NCBI GenBank assembly: GCA_964542915.1
Contig: CAZIVP010000001.1
Coordinates: forward strand, 62,001 to 126,000
Direction: 5' to 3'
Source of the DNA: CAZIVP01 sp964542915
Lineage (GTDB): Bacteria; Calditrichota; Calditrichia; Calditrichales; Calditrichaceae
Length of the DNA stretch: 64,000 nucleotides
Positions within the stretch are counted from its first letter, which is position 1. Each line of letters begins with the position of its first letter. Of the stretch, positions 56,431 through 64,000 are shown in pieces. Position numbers and translations under genes: made by a program. The notes below the pieces were generated by a model. That model did not search any database. It worked only from the letters and a program-made list of their open reading frames with translations, and was not told where the DNA came from.

Positions 56431-56936
56431 TGGCTATGAAAGGACGGAGCCGGATCGTTATTTTTATTCTGGCCTGGCTCGTGTGGCTGGCATTGACGGA
56501 TATATCGGATATTCAGGAGGTTATAGCCGGCGCGGTTGTAGCGTTGATTGTAACCTTAATAGCAGGACAATGGGCGATTACGACGCAAAAAAAACGACCG
56601 TTCATCCAGCGTTTGGCGCTTGGGATAATGTATTTTTTCAAATTCATTTGGGAAATGATAAAAGCAAATATCCACGTGGCTTATATCGTGGTGCATCCTT
56701 TATTGCCGATAAAACCGGGTATTGTAAAGATCAAAACGGTTTTATCCAATGATACTTCTGTAACCCTGCTTGCCAACTCCATCACCTTAACGCCGGGCAC
56801 GCTGACGGTGGATGTTAATGAAGCGACCAAAGAGTTGTATGTGCACTGGATAACGGCAAGGTCACGCGATCCCGAGGAAAACTCTGCCAAGGTTGCCGTT
56901 CGATTTGAAGGATTATTGAAGGAGGTATTTGAATGA
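56427..56936 (+). CDS. mnhE: Mrp antiporter subunit E (MnhE/MbhA-like)
   Basis: A 169-residue protein: two N-terminal helices (about 11-50), a third (about 66-90) and a soluble C-terminal domain. ANSITLTPGTLTVDV is the MnhE signature. Contributes to the antiporter scaffold. Confidence 0.95.
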   Translation: MMAMKGRSRIVIFILAWLVWLALTDISDIQEVIAGAVVALIVTLIAGQWAITTQKKRPFIQRLALGIMYFFKFIWEMIKANIHVAYIVVHPLLPIKPGIVKIKTVLSNDTSVTLLANSITLTPGTLTVDVNEATKELYVHWITARSRDPEENSAKVAVRFEGLLKEVFE

Positions 56937-57271
56937 GAGTGTTACGCTGGCTGGTCGGACTCATTATCATTGCGGCCTTCTTTTACTATAATTTTCTTGT
57001 ATATGACGGCGAGTTGTTGCTAAAGCTCATTAACGTCAGTCTGTTTAGTGCGGTATTTGTTTTGGTGCGGGTCATTTTCGGTCCGTCGCCGGCGGATCGT
57101 ATCGTGGCGGTGGAGATACTCGGTATTCTGATCATCGGCATGCTGGCGCTCATGGCCCTCTTTTATAAACAGGGCTTTTTTATGGATGTTGCATTGATAT
57201 GGGCCTTGTTGAGCTTTGTGGCGTCGCTGGCGTTTGCCAAAACGCTGGAAGGGAGGCAGCTTGATGAATAG
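56933..57271 (+). CDS. mnhF: Mrp antiporter subunit F (MnhF/MbhB-like)
   Basis: A 112-residue protein with three helices; VRVIFGPSPADRIVAVEILG (about residues 45-64) is the MnhF signature with P-x-x-x-D-R-I. Overlaps mnhE and mnhG. Confidence 0.95.
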   Translation: MRVLRWLVGLIIIAAFFYYNFLVYDGELLLKLINVSLFSAVFVLVRVIFGPSPADRIVAVEILGILIIGMLALMALFYKQGFFMDVALIWALLSFVASLAFAKTLEGRQLDE

Positions 57272-57626
57272 TCCCAACGAACTCATCGGAATGGTATTGA
57301 TTTGTATTGGTATGGCGTTCGACTTTTTCGGTGTGCTGGGTTTGGTGCGGCTTCCGGATGTCTACAACCGTTTACAGGCGGCGACCAAATGCGTTACCTT
57401 TGGCACAGCCGGCATACTGCTGGGCGTCTTTATTATCGAAGGATTGAGCAGTTTGGGCTTTAAAGCCTTGCTGGGCATCGCGTTTGTATTTTTAACATCC
57501 CCGGTTGCGGCCCATGCCATTTCCCGGGCGGCCCATCGCAGCGGTATATCACCTGCAAAAGTAACGCAATTCGATCAATATGCAGAAGATCACGACTTAA
57601 AGGAGGACGTCCATGTATCTTCCTAA
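57264..57626 (+). CDS. mnhG: Mrp antiporter subunit G (MnhG/MbhC-like)
   Basis: A 120-residue protein with three helices. GVLGLVRLPDVYNRLQAATK is the MnhG signature (G-x-x-R-x-P-D-x-Y-x-R). The start ATG at 57264 follows GGGAGG; a longer frame from 57216 lies within mnhF and is rejected. Completes the Mrp set B to G. Confidence 0.94.
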   Translation: MNSPNELIGMVLICIGMAFDFFGVLGLVRLPDVYNRLQAATKCVTFGTAGILLGVFIIEGLSSLGFKALLGIAFVFLTSPVAAHAISRAAHRSGISPAKVTQFDQYAEDHDLKEDVHVSS

Positions 57627-58215
57627 ATTAAGAGAATTAAAGGAAGCGCTAACCTCCTTTTTTACGGCGCCGTACACAACCAAATTTCCCGGTGAAGCGT
57701 ATCAGCCGGAAAAGGAATTCAGGGGATTCCCGGAATTTGATGAACCCTACTGTGTGGGCTGCGGAGCCTGTGCGCAGGTCTGCCCCACCGAAGCGATCAC
57801 TATTTCGGACGATCTTGAAAAAGGCATCCGCACCTTGACGGTCGATTACGCCTCATGCATCCATTGCGGCCAGTGTAATGAGCATTGCATTACGGAGCAC
57901 GGCATCAATCCGGGTTCGACGTATGCCTTACCCGTATCCGAATTAAAGGCGCCCGAAATGTTTGAAAGCGTTGAAAAGGAATTGCTCGTGTGTGAGTGTT
58001 GCGGGTCGGCGATTGGTTGCCGAGATCATCTGCAATGGATTCGGGAACGCCTGGGCGCCAGAGCTTATGCCCATCCCAATCTGATGTTGAATACCCAGGA
58101 AGCTTTCTTTGGACTGGATCCTTCGGCGCCCAAGGAAGTATTACGCAGGGAAGATCAGTTTAAATTCGTTTGCCCGCCCTGCAGACAACGAATTGTGGTG
58201 AAGGATGAATTTTGA
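57613..58215 (+). CDS. NuoI/MbhN/HycF-like ferredoxin with Cys4 tail
   Basis: A 200-residue protein with two [4Fe-4S] sites, C47-C50-C53-C57 (CVGCGACAQVC) and C82-C85-C88-C92 (CIHCGQCNEHC), the standard NuoI arrangement, so it should wire the small subunit to the electron input. A C-terminal tail of over 70 residues carries C127-x-x-C130 (CECCGSAIGC) and C187-x-x-C190 (CPPC), which look like the two halves of a zinc-ribbon or rubredoxin-like knuckle; HycF-type subunits of formate hydrogenlyase have similar extra cysteines. It lies after the Mrp genes, not beside the hydrogenase core. Confidence 0.92.
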   Translation: MYLPKLRELKEALTSFFTAPYTTKFPGEAYQPEKEFRGFPEFDEPYCVGCGACAQVCPTEAITISDDLEKGIRTLTVDYASCIHCGQCNEHCITEHGINPGSTYALPVSELKAPEMFESVEKELLVCECCGSAIGCRDHLQWIRERLGARAYAHPNLMLNTQEAFFGLDPSAPKEVLRREDQFKFVCPPCRQRIVVKDEF

Positions 58216-58690
58216 AACGTTACGAAAGCATTTTAGAAGTATAACGGCAGACCAGATAGGTTTTATTGCTCTCGGTAATTTATTACGCGGCGATGACGGC
58301 GCCGCGATGTATTTTCTGCATCAAATACAAAATTGCCATGATTTCCGCAATGCTCATTTTCTTAATGCGGGCCTCACGCCGGAAAATTATCTGGGCCAGA
58401 TTCTTGAATGGCAGGTTCAAACGCTTGTTATTGTTGATGTAGCCGATTGGGGCGGTGAGCCGGGCGCCATTACGTTTTTAAGTGAAGACCTTATTGACCA
58501 ATACGGATTTGATACGCATACCTATTCCATCCGTTTGATCGAACAATATCTTAATGTTTATCGACCCGTTAACGTCGAATATCTGGCAATCCAGCCCTTA
58601 AGCTTTGATTTTCGCAGGCAACTCTCAAGGCCGGTGGTTGAGGGAATCGATGCTTTTTTTGAATCCGGTGAAACCGAAAAGCGGCCATAA
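58205..58690 (+). CDS. Hydrogenase maturation endopeptidase (HycI-like)
   Basis: A 161-residue protease of the HycI/HyaD family. GNLLRGDDGAAMYF contains the first nickel-sensing acidic residue, and VIVDVADWGGEPGAI contains the second; a histidine (HTYSIRLIEQYL) is near the expected third ligand. It should cut the large subunit after R361 to release the 34-residue tail once nickel is inserted. The specific match of the protease and the extension in one operon supports an active hydrogenase. Confidence 0.92.
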   Translation: MNFETLRKHFRSITADQIGFIALGNLLRGDDGAAMYFLHQIQNCHDFRNAHFLNAGLTPENYLGQILEWQVQTLVIVDVADWGGEPGAITFLSEDLIDQYGFDTHTYSIRLIEQYLNVYRPVNVEYLAIQPLSFDFRRQLSRPVVEGIDAFFESGETEKRP

Positions 58691-58702
58691 AATCGATTTG
58701 TT

Positions 58703-60058
58703 ATGAGCCGCTATTCCAACTTTTCCGCTGAACATCCCTTTTTAACGCTGGAAACGTTTCGCGTCCGGCTGGAGTGGTACATCAATATCCGCTGGATTGC
58801 GGTCTTAATCATTTTGATCTCTGCGCCTGTGGGCCGGGGCATGCTGCATCTTACGTTTAATTTTACGGCCATTCTGATTATCGCCGCGCTTTTGCTGTTG
58901 GCTAACATCATTTTCACGCTTTTACTGCGCAATATACCGTTCCGGAATGAGTTCCAGGAAATGGCGTTCGCTGAAATTCAGATATTATTCGATCTCATTG
59001 TGATTTCATTTCTCATACATTTTGCCGGCGGTATCAATAATCCGTTTTTCTTCCTTTACATATTGCTGGTTATTTTGTCGGGCATTCTTTTCCCGGGGCG
59101 TGTTTTACCATACTTCAATGCTTTCTTTGCGGCTTTTTTATTAACTTTATGGACCATTATAGAATTGAGCGGTTTGGTTCCATCCACACATTTGGGCGGC
59201 AGCCAACCCTCCGGAACGCCGATTGTGATAACCTCTTTACTGGCGTTTTATTTTACCAATTTTGCAGGCATTTACATCATAAATACCTTTATGCTGAATT
59301 ATGCTTCGCTCAAGCGTATGATCGATGAAAAAAATCTCCAGCTTCAGAATTCCATGCAGCAACGTAATAAACTGTTTCGCTTTACCGCACATGAGATAAA
59401 GTCGCCGGTGACAACGATTAAAAGCACACTGGGCGTGGTCAGAAAGTTGTATGCAAAAGATTTGAAAACCGAAGTAAATAATATGATCGAACGCGCCGAA
59501 TGTCGATCCGATCAAATTTTGAAAACAGTAAAAGATATGATCGACCTTACCAAGTACCAGTCGGGCAATGTTGTGCCGGAGGTGGAAGAAACGGATTTCG
59601 GCAAGTGGATGTATCAGCAGGTTTGTATGCACCACTCTTACGCGGTTGACAAACAAATCACCCTGATTATGGCGCCCCTGCACCGCAAAGTTGTCATTCC
59701 TCTGGACAAATCCGGCATGGAAAAAGTTCTGTCTAATTTGGTCAATAACGCCCTGCGTTACACGCCTAAGGACGGCAGCGTTGTTGTACAACCGTTTGTA
59801 AATGACGAAGGCTTCGGGTTTTCGGTGCGGGATTCCGGTATTGGTATGACGAACGAAGAACGACAACATATTTTCGATGAATTTTATCGCAGTCAGAAAG
59901 CCCGTGAAGTGGAACGAATCGGGACGGGGCTGGGATTGAGTCTCGTGAAGCAAATCGTGGAACGTCAGGGCGGCCGTGTTTCTGTGGAAAGCGAACCGAA
60001 TAAAGGAAGCGTATTTACGGTAACCCTGCCCTTTTCTCAAACGGAAACTGCCCATTAA
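58703..60058 (+). CDS. Six-helix membrane sensor histidine kinase
   Basis: A 451-residue kinase. Six helices occupy residues about 31-50, 53-75, 92-110, 113-130, 134-158 and 173-198. The phosphorylation site is H230 in FRFTAHEIKSPVTTIK; the ATP-binding domain shows NNALRYTPKD (N box), DSGIGMTNEE (G1) and GTGLGLSLVKQ (G2). The six-helix input without a large periplasmic domain resembles redox or membrane-state sensors such as RegB, but the call is not secure. It lies 12 bp after the maturation protease on the same strand; no response regulator is next to it. No good ribosome site precedes the ATG, so translation may depend on the gene before. Confidence 0.92.
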   Translation: MSRYSNFSAEHPFLTLETFRVRLEWYINIRWIAVLIILISAPVGRGMLHLTFNFTAILIIAALLLLANIIFTLLLRNIPFRNEFQEMAFAEIQILFDLIVISFLIHFAGGINNPFFFLYILLVILSGILFPGRVLPYFNAFFAAFLLTLWTIIELSGLVPSTHLGGSQPSGTPIVITSLLAFYFTNFAGIYIINTFMLNYASLKRMIDEKNLQLQNSMQQRNKLFRFTAHEIKSPVTTIKSTLGVVRKLYAKDLKTEVNNMIERAECRSDQILKTVKDMIDLTKYQSGNVVPEVEETDFGKWMYQQVCMHHSYAVDKQITLIMAPLHRKVVIPLDKSGMEKVLSNLVNNALRYTPKDGSVVVQPFVNDEGFGFSVRDSGIGMTNEERQHIFDEFYRSQKAREVERIGTGLGLSLVKQIVERQGGRVSVESEPNKGSVFTVTLPFSQTETAH

Positions 60059-60063
60059 GAATA

Positions 60064-60093
60064 GCCGGGACAGGGCCCGCTGTCTGTCCCGGC
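60064..60093. terminator. Hairpin between convergent kinase and lpdA genes
   Basis: GCCGGGACAG, ten-base loop, CTGTCCCGGC: a perfect 10-bp G+C-rich stem, but without a T-run on either side. Confidence 0.6.
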
Positions 60094-60109
60094 GTCGGGT
60101 CGCTGACGC

Positions 60110-61504
60110 TTAAATATGGACCCCCTGGTCGTCGGCGTCACCGGCGGCTTCCATGATCATTTCGGACAGCGTCGGATGAGCGTGTATGGTGCGGTTCAGT
60201 TCGACCGGCGTCGCTTCCAGCGATTTGGCAATGCCCAACTCGGCAATGAGCTCCGTAGCCTCGCTGCCGATGATGTGAGCGCCTAAAAGTTCACCGTATT
60301 TTTTATCGAAGATCAACTTGACCAGCCCGTCGCGCGTGCCGATGGCCCGCGCCTTTCCCGAAGCGGAATATGGAAAGCGTCCGATTTTAATGTTGTAACC
60401 CTCTTCCTTTGCTTTCGCCTCGGTTAAACCAATACTGGCCACCTGCGGCTGGCAATAGGTACAGGCCGGTACGGTTTTATAATCCATGGCGTGGGTCTCA
60501 ACACCGGCGATTTTTTCCACACAGATGATGCCTTCATGGGACGCCACGTGTGCAAGCCAGGGCGGACCGGCAACGTCTCCGATGGCGTAAATACCCTCGA
60601 TGTTGGTTTCGTACCATTCGTTCACTTTAATAAAACTTTTTTCGTGTTCGACGCCCAATGCATCGAGATTCAGGTTTTCGATATTGCCCTGAATGCCCGC
60701 CGCCAGAAGGGCTTTATCCGCCTTTAACTTTGTTTCTTTACCATTTGACGATACGGTAACTTCAACGCCGCCGGAGGGTTTTTTCAACCCTTCTACCTTG
60801 GTGGAGGTATGGATAGTGATGCCCGCTTTTTTAAAGCTTTTGGTCAGCGTCGTTGAAATTTCTGTGTCTTCGACTGGCAATATATGATCCATCATTTCCA
60901 CCAGCGTCACTTTGGTGCCAATGGCGTTGTAGAAATAAGCGAATTCCACGCCGATGGCGCCTGCGCCGATCACGATAAGCGATTCGGGTTGGTCGTTCAG
61001 CGCCATGGCTTCTTTGTAATCCAACACCTTTTTTCGGTCAATTTCCACGCCCGGGATGTTCCGGGCGCGTCCCCCGGTGGCGATCAGGATATGTTTTGCC
61101 TGAACCTGCTCGGTCTTGTCCTCGTTATTTTTTACGGAGATGTGTCCGGGTTTTTCGATTTGAGCCTCCCCGTAAATCACATCAATCTTATTCTTCTTCA
61201 TTAAAAATTCAACGCCTTTGGAATTCATGTCCGCCACTTTCCGGCTTCGCTTGATGACGCCTTTAAAATCGACGGAAGCGTTTTCCACCTTGATTCCAAA
61301 ATCTTTGGCGTGATTGAATTCTTCAAAAACCTCGGCGCTCTTGAGCATGGCTTTGGTGGGAATACAGCCCCAGTTTAAACAAATACCGCCCAGCTTATCG
61401 CGTTCGATTAAGGCCGTGGAAAGATTCAATTGAGCGGCCCGGATAGCGGCGACATAACCTCCGGGTCCCGATCCGATGATCACGATATCATAATTTTTGC
61501 TCAT
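60110..61504 (-). CDS. lpdA: Dihydrolipoyl dehydrogenase (E3)
   Basis: A 464-residue FAD disulfide reductase. FAD loop GSGPGGYVAAIRAAQLN, redox pair GGICLNWGCIPTKAML (C-x4-C), NAD loop VIGAGAIGVEFAYFYNAIG and the active-site histidine in the C-terminal HAHPTLSEMIMEA are all present. E3 reoxidises dihydrolipoamide of 2-oxoacid dehydrogenases or the glycine cleavage system with NAD+. No E1 or E2 gene is in the window. The start follows GGAGCAGAC. Confidence 0.97.
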   Translation of the reverse strand: MSKNYDIVIIGSGPGGYVAAIRAAQLNLSTALIERDKLGGICLNWGCIPTKAMLKSAEVFEEFNHAKDFGIKVENASVDFKGVIKRSRKVADMNSKGVEFLMKKNKIDVIYGEAQIEKPGHISVKNNEDKTEQVQAKHILIATGGRARNIPGVEIDRKKVLDYKEAMALNDQPESLIVIGAGAIGVEFAYFYNAIGTKVTLVEMMDHILPVEDTEISTTLTKSFKKAGITIHTSTKVEGLKKPSGGVEVTVSSNGKETKLKADKALLAAGIQGNIENLNLDALGVEHEKSFIKVNEWYETNIEGIYAIGDVAGPPWLAHVASHEGIICVEKIAGVETHAMDYKTVPACTYCQPQVASIGLTEAKAKEEGYNIKIGRFPYSASGKARAIGTRDGLVKLIFDKKYGELLGAHIIGSEATELIAELGIAKSLEATPVELNRTIHAHPTLSEMIMEAAGDADDQGVHI

Positions 61505-61559
61505 GTCTGCTCCTTACGGTTTATATTTATATATTTCCGCCATAATATAGTTCGAAGGG

Positions 61560-62096
61560 TCATGTTTGATACAGTGCATTTATAGCCCGACCAATGCGAA
61601 TACTTTCTTCCGTCAGTCGTAAAATTCTTTTATGAACAAGCTCGTTTGTCAAAACGTGATTTTCAAAATCGGAGCTCTGGCAGAATACAAATCCCGGAAT
61701 AATAAACGTACGAAAATCCAACATCAAACTGCTGGCAAAGGCCATTACACCCATATAACTGCTGCGGGCGCCTGCGCTGCAGAGGAAACCAACCACTTTA
61801 TTTTGCCAGACCTTGTTGGTCAGCTCGATTACATTCTTAATAACGGCATTGACGTCGTAATTGTAAATGGGAGTGGCAATAAGAATGGCTTCCGCTTCAT
61901 GAATCTCTTCTTTAAGATGGATAACATTGGGGTGATTGTACGATTCGCCGCCGTCGCACAAAGGTAAAGGATAGCGGCGCATATCAATAAATTGGATCGC
62001 TACATCAAATTGTCTGAACGAATCAACGGCAACTTCCGCTAAAATCCGGCTTCGACTCGAAGGGTTTAAACTGGAACTGATTACGAGAAAGGACAT
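61560..62096 (-). CDS. NADPH-dependent FMN reductase family protein
   Basis: A 178-residue flavodoxin-fold protein: SSSLNPSSRSRILAEVA (phosphate loop), ATPIYNYDVNAVIKNVIEL (isoalloxazine loop) and GFLCSAGARSSYMGVMAF (second flavin loop) are typical. It reduces FMN or quinones with NAD(P)H. The ATG at 62096 has the GGAAGG site at the right distance; an in-frame GTG three codons upstream is rejected. Direction same as lpdA but 55 bp away; a joint transcript is possible. Confidence 0.87.
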   Translation of the reverse strand: MSFLVISSSLNPSSRSRILAEVAVDSFRQFDVAIQFIDMRRYPLPLCDGGESYNHPNVIHLKEEIHEAEAILIATPIYNYDVNAVIKNVIELTNKVWQNKVVGFLCSAGARSSYMGVMAFASSLMLDFRTFIIPGFVFCQSSDFENHVLTNELVHKRILRLTEESIRIGRAINALYQT

Positions 62097-62295
62097 GTAA
62101 AACACCTTCCGTTATCAAAATTCGCTTCCGGTCTGTGATATGATCAAACACCTGCCAATGAATGATCATCTAATCAAGAGAGCAAAACAAATATTTTCTG
62201 ATACTATTCCGTAATGCGCTTGCAAAGATACGATTACAACCATCTCCGTTCAAGGCGGGATATGCTGTTGGAATTTCAATGCCGGTGACTGAAAT

Positions 62296-62325
62296 AAAAA
62301 ACCCGGTACTGACCGGGTTTTTTTT
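62296..62325. terminator. Terminator downstream of proline dehydrogenase
   Basis: AAAAAACCCGGT, loop ACTG, ACCGGGTTTTTT: a 12-bp perfect stem with a T-run on the plus side and an A-run on the other, seven bases past the stop of the minus-strand gene. Confidence 0.92.
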
Positions 62326-62332
62326 CTGCTGT

Positions 62333-63235
62333 CTAATTACCTTTTATTATGTTTTTGAACACCTGCCCCGCCATTCGTGGGTTTTCTTTTAACCGACGGG
62401 TCGAGTAGGCATACCATTCTTCGCCAAAAGGTACATAGACGCGCATCCGATGGCCGTCATTGACAAGGATTTTACGCAGTTGTTCTTCCACGCCGAGCAA
62501 CATTTGGAACTCATAGTCCTCTTTTTTTAATTTCAGCTCTTCGATAAGGCGGAGGGCATGCCAGATGAGTTTTTCGTCATGGGTGGCGATGCCGACATAA
62601 CATTTATTGCGTAACAACTTTTCCAGATTAAAGTTGAAATTATCATTAATGATCGCCATCTCCTTGTAGGCGTCTTCGCGCGGTTCATTATAAATGCCTT
62701 TGCACAGACGTAGGTTTGCTTTATGTTTGATCAGGCGATTGACGTCATCGGAAGTGCGACGTAAATAGGCCTGGATAACCGTTCCCACATGCTCTTCGAA
62801 TTCGTCTTTTAATTTCAGATACATATCGATGGTCGCGGTTGTTGTTGTGCGGTCTTCCATGTCGATTCGTACGAAATTATTAAGCTTCTGGGCTTCCTGA
62901 ATGAGGCTGCGTATATTGTGATAACAATATTCCGGATCGATCAACAACCCCATATGCGTCGGTTTTACCGAAATCGTGGAATCCAGCTTTTCTTTATCGA
63001 TGGCTGCCAGTACCTGCTTATATTGTTCTACGGCTTTTTCGGCATCTGTTTTATTGAGATTTTCTTCTCCAAGCACGTCGATGGTGGCCATGATGCCGTC
63101 ATCATTCAGTTCTTTCACGACACGAATCGCATCTTCCAGTTTAGAGCCCGCAATGTAATTTTTTGAGAAATAACCGACGATCGGTTTGGGAACCAGAGGC
63201 ATGGACCAGACGACCATTTTGTCCAGTAAACTCAT
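62333..63235 (-). CDS. Proline dehydrogenase, monofunctional
   Basis: A 300-residue TIM-barrel flavoenzyme. Substrate and FAD residues are seen in QAYLRRTSDDVNRLI, NLRLCKGIYNEPRE (family K-G-A-Y-x-E) and VPFGEEWYAYSTRRLKENP (conserved RR at the end). It oxidises proline to pyrroline-5-carboxylate and passes electrons to quinone. Length fits the short, stand-alone type (as in Thermus and Deinococcus); the partner P5C dehydrogenase is not in the window. Confidence 0.93.
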   Translation of the reverse strand: MSLLDKMVVWSMPLVPKPIVGYFSKNYIAGSKLEDAIRVVKELNDDGIMATIDVLGEENLNKTDAEKAVEQYKQVLAAIDKEKLDSTISVKPTHMGLLIDPEYCYHNIRSLIQEAQKLNNFVRIDMEDRTTTTATIDMYLKLKDEFEEHVGTVIQAYLRRTSDDVNRLIKHKANLRLCKGIYNEPREDAYKEMAIINDNFNFNLEKLLRNKCYVGIATHDEKLIWHALRLIEELKLKKEDYEFQMLLGVEEQLRKILVNDGHRMRVYVPFGEEWYAYSTRRLKENPRMAGQVFKNIIKGN

Positions 63236-63429
63236 AATCGCTCCATTTTTAATTTTTTACTGTACTTTTTTTGAAGAATCAACGAAATTATATTATCAAA
63301 AAAAATATAAAACTTCCGTCAGACATTGGCAATAAGAAATTTACCGATTAAACAAATGGAATGATTGAAGGTAAACAGTTGTTTATTATAAAAAGTCATT
63401 AAAAACCAGGATGTTAAGGAGGAAAACGT

Positions 63430-64000
63430 ATGAGGTATGTTGTACTCGTTCTGCTAATGTTAATGCAGAGTTCGCTTTTTGCGGGCATTATCAAGGAAAA
63501 CAAAAGTCGCGTCGAATTTATAGGCTTTGGAAAGTACACGACGCACTCCAATGTAAAAATGACCGCCAGTAAGCATTTGGAGGAAAGCCGCAACGAGTTC
63601 AAGGGCAAAGGTATTCTGGGCAATATCGCCGCTAAATTGGTTTTACGTCCGGGACACGAAGCGGAGATCGTGGACCTGGATAAAAAACAGATCATTAAAA
63701 TCAACCATGAGAAGGAAGAGTACCAGGTCATTCCGTTGGAATCCTACGTGGAAGATTATGAGCCTTTGGAGGAAGAACCTTACGAGGCGGAGGAGCCGCA
63801 GCCCTCTGAACAACAGGAAGATGTGGAAGCGGAAAGCGATATCCGCATTATCCGCCAGGTGTTCGAGGTGAATGAAACCGGCAACGAAAAAACGATCAAT
63901 GATTTCCCTTCAAGGGAGTTTACAATTAAATGGGTAACGGAATGGGAAAATATCCGAACCGGTGAACGCGGAACCGACAGCTTGTTTTCGACGGTTTGGA
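63430..64000 (+). CDS. Exported protein of unknown function, partial
   Basis: An open frame from ATG 63430, after a perfect AAGGAGG, to the right window edge; 190 residues are visible. It has a signal peptide (MRYVVLVLLMLMQSSLFAG) and a stretch (residues 100-145) unusually rich in Glu and Pro (EPLEEEPYEAEEPQPSEQQE). The opening domain resembles short exported domains that are followed by acidic linkers; the segment IIKINHEKEEYQVIPLESY suggests a DUF4412-like fold, which is uncertain. The C-terminus is missing. Confidence 0.75.
   Translation, partial: MRYVVLVLLMLMQSSLFAGIIKENKSRVEFIGFGKYTTHSNVKMTASKHLEESRNEFKGKGILGNIAAKLVLRPGHEAEIVDLDKKQIIKINHEKEEYQVIPLESYVEDYEPLEEEPYEAEEPQPSEQQEDVEAESDIRIIRQVFEVNETGNEKTINDFPSREFTIKWVTEWENIRTGERGTDSLFSTVW

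Overview
The window looks like chromosome of a Gram-negative bacterium of the FCB group, most likely a Calditrichota (Caldithrix-like) organism. The clues are a secreted repeat protein ending in a type IX secretion sorting domain with the YPNPFN motif (40246-43092), lipoproteins, an RND efflux pair, TRAP permeases, and a Bacteroidetes-like three-gene succinate dehydrogenase/fumarate reductase with one di-heme cytochrome b. The phylum is an inference from protein style. I see no rRNA, tRNA, CRISPR array, insertion sequence or phage gene.

Layout. 1-2057 is the start of a large BNR-repeat exoprotein (runs off the left edge); 2102-2932 is a ZIP metal transporter. 3052-11694 is a six-gene minus-strand operon: lipoprotein, anchored solute-binding-like protein, SH3-like protein, two permeases and a double ATPase, built like a very divergent oligopeptide ABC transporter. 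11945-14816 encodes the proton-pumping NAD(P) transhydrogenase (pntAA-pntAB-pntB). 15449-18912 holds an RRM protein, a fatty acid desaturase, a membrane protein and a SnoaL-like protein, with a repeat-rich gap at 16839-17526. 19198-23599 is an RND adaptor and pump. 23646-31405 has a predicted ABC-class ATPase, an ABC-2 exporter, a TolB-like protein, a ferritin-like protein, a TrmJ-type methyltransferase and SfsA. 31726-34602 is an M16 protease. 34832-38208 is sdhCAB. 38304-43092 is an A+T-rich pair of surface proteins. 43572-45866 is a TRAP permease pair plus a SixA phosphatase.

46432-58690 is the most notable part: 17 tightly packed, mostly overlapping genes for a membrane-bound group 4 [NiFe] hydrogenase. 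In order they encode a HydB/HydG-type NAD(P)H-flavin-FeS module, a HycB-like ferredoxin, the hydrogenase core (NuoH-, NuoB-, NuoC- and NuoD-like), a complete Mrp-type Na+/H+ antiporter set with MrpA split in two, a NuoI-like ferredoxin with an added Cys4 tail, and a dedicated maturation endopeptidase. A six-helix histidine kinase (58703-60058) follows directly. The parts resemble formate hydrogenlyase fused to Mrp, but the formate dehydrogenase is replaced by an NAD(P)H module. I infer an ion-translocating H2:NAD(P) oxidoreductase; the direction and coupling ion cannot be read from sequence.

60110-64000 holds dihydrolipoyl dehydrogenase, an FMN reductase, a monofunctional proline dehydrogenase and the start of an unknown exported protein. 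Together with transhydrogenase and SDH, the window is rich in genes balancing NADH, NADPH, quinone and H2 pools and the ion gradient.
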